Assembly (NCBI GenBank): GCA_004297645.1
Contig: SCUG01000577.1
Location: 1 to 15,947 of the forward strand
Reading direction: 5' to 3'
Length of the DNA stretch: 15,947 nucleotides
From: Saprospiraceae bacterium
Lineage (GTDB): Bacteria > Bacteroidota > Bacteroidia > Chitinophagales > Saprospiraceae
Every line of letters begins with the position of its first letter. Within the stretch, counting starts at the first letter, position 1. A model generated the notes under the pieces. The model searched no databases. It worked only from the letters and a program-made list of their open reading frames with translations, and was not told where the DNA came from. Shown in pieces: positions 14,735-15,947 of the stretch. The position numbers were made by a program, and so were the translations under genes.

Positions 14735-14742
14735 CAAACCTA
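14735..14742 (-). promoter_or_regulatory. Candidate -7 element for the kinase operon
   Basis: On the minus strand this reads TAGGTTTG, a full match to the Bacteroidota -7 consensus TAnnTTTG. No good TTTG was found at the usual -33 distance. Transcription would start near 14728, exactly at the upstream edge of the hairpin array, so the array would make up nearly the whole 5' leader of the kinase and response regulator transcript. Confidence 0.4.
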
Positions 14743-15069
14743 TGCCTTTTTCTTCAAGGCTTTCGCATCCCCCGTTTTTTTTTATTGTCTTAAAACCACC
14801 CTTCGTTAAGAATCAGCCTGCCTTCATTAAAAACTGCCACCGGGGAAACCGCTTTTCGGATACCTTCGCTTTTCCAATTACCGCATTTTAATAACTCCAA
14901 CTGATAACACAAGCCGCCCTTATGGCAGACGGGCGCAGTTGAAATGTCGTAACGCGGGGTTAGCAGGTGGCCGGTGGTAAACGCTGGCAGCCCTAACCCC
15001 GCACCTGCGCCAGGCGGCCACACATGTAACTTCTCTCATCCCCGGTTTCCGGGATAAAAACATTGAATA
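14743..15069. other. Intergenic region between divergent genes
   Basis: This divergent spacer contains a T-run (14775-14783) and a perfect 10-bp inverted repeat, GCGGGGTTAG (14954-14963) with CTAACCCCGC (14993-15002), around a 29-base loop. There is also a small hairpin CCCGG-TTT-CCGGG just before the beta-helix gene. A 77-codon minus-strand frame (14790-15023) has no recognisable features and I do not call it. The sequence presumably holds the promoter of the beta-helix gene, but I see no clear consensus. Confidence 0.4.
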
Positions 15070-15947
15070 ATGAAAACCTTTACGGCATTTCACAACACAC
15101 TTATTTCCCGCCTGGCCGGACTGGCCATGGCCCTGCTTTTTTTACAAACAAACCTGACGGCCACCACCTGGTTTGTCAACGACAACGCTGGCGGCGCCAA
15201 CAACGGAACCTCCTGGACAAACGCCTTCACCGACCTTCAAAGCGCACTGGCGGCAGCGGCGTCCGGCGACGAAATCTGGGTCGCCGCCGGCACCTACAAA
15301 CCCACCTCCGGCACCGACCGCACCATCTCCTTCGCAATGAAAGCCGGCGTCGCCATCTACGGAGGCTTTGCCGGCACGGAGACCATGCTCGGCGACCGCA
15401 ACGTGGCGGCCAACGTGACAACCCTCTCCGGCGACATCGGCACGGCAAACGACAACACCGACAACAGCTACCACGTGGTGACCAGCTCCGGCCTGACCAG
15501 CACCGCCCGGCTCGACGGCTTTACCGTTACCGCAGGAAATGCCAATGGTAGCTCTCCGAACAACAGCGGAGGCGGGATGTACAACACCTCCTCCTCCACC
15601 CCGGTGGTGGCCAACTGCACCTTCAGCGGGAATTCGGCCGCCGATGGCGGAGGTGGGATGTACAACGCCGCCGCTTCCTCCCCGGCGGTGACCAACTGCT
15701 CCTTCAGCGGGAATTCGGCCAGCAGCATTGGCGGCGGGATGTATAATGTTTTCTCCTCCCCGGCGGTGGCCAACTGCACCTTCAGCGGGAATTCGGCCAG
15801 CAGCATTGGCGGCGGGATGTATAATGTCTTCTCCTCCCCGGCGCTGACCAACTGCACCTTCAGCGGGAATTCGGCCGCCGATGCCGGCGGGATGTATAAT
15901 GACTCCTCCTCCCCGGCGCTGACCAACTGCTCCTTCAGCGGGAATTC
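15070..15947 (+). CDS. Secreted parallel beta-helix repeat protein, 5' part only
   Basis: The frame opens at ATG 15070 and stays open to the window end (292 complete codons plus part of another). A signal peptide (about 1-32, LAGLAMALLFLQTNLTA) precedes the opening TTWFVNDNAGGANNGTSWTN. That opening and the following IYGGFAGTETMLGDRN are typical of Bacteroidota surface proteins often named choice-of-anchor Q domain proteins. From about residue 165 the protein is a right-handed beta-helix built from repeats with GGGMYN, SSPA, NCTFSGNSA. The GGxx and FSGNS words resemble chlamydial Pmp and related adhesin repeats. A role in adhesion or polysaccharide contact at the cell surface is likely, but the C-terminal part, where a sorting signal would be, lies outside the window. 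Confidence 0.85.
   Translation, partial: MKTFTAFHNTLISRLAGLAMALLFLQTNLTATTWFVNDNAGGANNGTSWTNAFTDLQSALAAAASGDEIWVAAGTYKPTSGTDRTISFAMKAGVAIYGGFAGTETMLGDRNVAANVTTLSGDIGTANDNTDNSYHVVTSSGLTSTARLDGFTVTAGNANGSSPNNSGGGMYNTSSSTPVVANCTFSGNSAADGGGGMYNAAASSPAVTNCSFSGNSASSIGGGMYNVFSSPAVANCTFSGNSASSIGGGMYNVFSSPALTNCTFSGNSAADAGGMYNDSSSPALTNCSFSGN
15568..15947 (+). repeat. Tandem coding repeats of 75-81 bp in the beta-helix gene
   Basis: The codons for GGMYN recur with ATG at 15577, 15658, 15739, 15817 and 15892, giving unit lengths of 81, 81, 78 and 75 bp. The block TTCAGCGGGAATTCGGCC is almost unchanged in every unit, each carrying the same GAATTC. The window itself ends on this word. Such low divergence points to recent unit duplication or recombination and makes the region prone to assembly breaks. 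Confidence 0.9.

Noticed and set aside
14790..15023. Minus-strand 77-codon frame in the divergent spacer
   Set aside because: No family, no start signal, and it overlaps an inverted repeat and the probable promoter area.
15468..15926. Minus-strand repetitive open frame near the right edge
   Set aside because: It is the antisense reading of the beta-helix repeats; the plus strand has the start, signal peptide and family motifs.

Overview
The window looks like chromosomal DNA from a Bacteroidota bacterium, most likely of the Saprospiria or Chitinophagia type. The evidence is the gene content: a two-component-regulator beta-propeller protein joined to LytTR, an AraC regulator with a seven-helix membrane N-terminus, a TPR/HisKA_2 sensor kinase with its response regulator, a large secreted LamG protein and a parallel beta-helix surface protein. 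Shine-Dalgarno sequences are weak or absent, and short palindromic repeats lie between genes. This placement is inference from content, not from a database match. I see no rRNA, tRNA, CRISPR array, complete insertion sequence, phage gene or recognisable defence system.

Left part (1-6213): two small four-helix membrane proteins of unknown function (102-506 and 701-1120) precede a membrane-anchored amidase (1221-2846). The amidase has the Lys-Ser-Ser triad at the spacing I recall for fatty-acid amide hydrolase. On the other strand lie a fatty-acid hydroxylase/sterol desaturase (3300-4088), a membrane-sensor AraC regulator (4283-5416), a TfoX N-terminal-domain protein (5486-5830) and the 3' remnant of an alkaline-ceramidase-like gene (5914-6213). 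The amidase, hydroxylase and ceramidase remnant hint at a membrane-lipid (possibly sphingolipid or N-acyl lipid) theme.

Middle (6186-9365): the ceramidase remnant stops inside a 192-bp tandem duplication made of nested palindromes. Next comes a chimeric reading frame (6794-8680) in which the first part of a propeller sensor is joined in frame to the second half of a receiver domain and a LytTR DNA-binding domain. The expected kinase core and the first half of the receiver are absent. Behind it lie a near-perfect 32-bp inverted repeat and two identical 24-bp palindromic repeats.

Right part (9366-15947): a secreted two-LamG protein (9366-12044) meets a convergent response regulator (11990-12376) tail to tail. 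Their ends overlap in a way that suggests one breakpoint trimmed both genes. The response regulator is coupled by an ATGA overlap to a TPR-HisKA_2 histidine kinase (12373-14529). The whole predicted leader of that kinase is an array of four hairpin repeats (14532-14726) just downstream of a Bacteroidota-type -7 element. A signal-peptide-bearing parallel beta-helix protein (15070 to the window edge) ends in near-identical 25-27-residue repeats.

The main theme is genome rearrangement: three genes look truncated or fused, and two of the breakpoint regions are flanked by or contain palindromic repeats. No new multi-gene system is proven. The best candidates for novelty are the kinase-less propeller/LytTR chimera and the hairpin-array leader of the sensor kinase.
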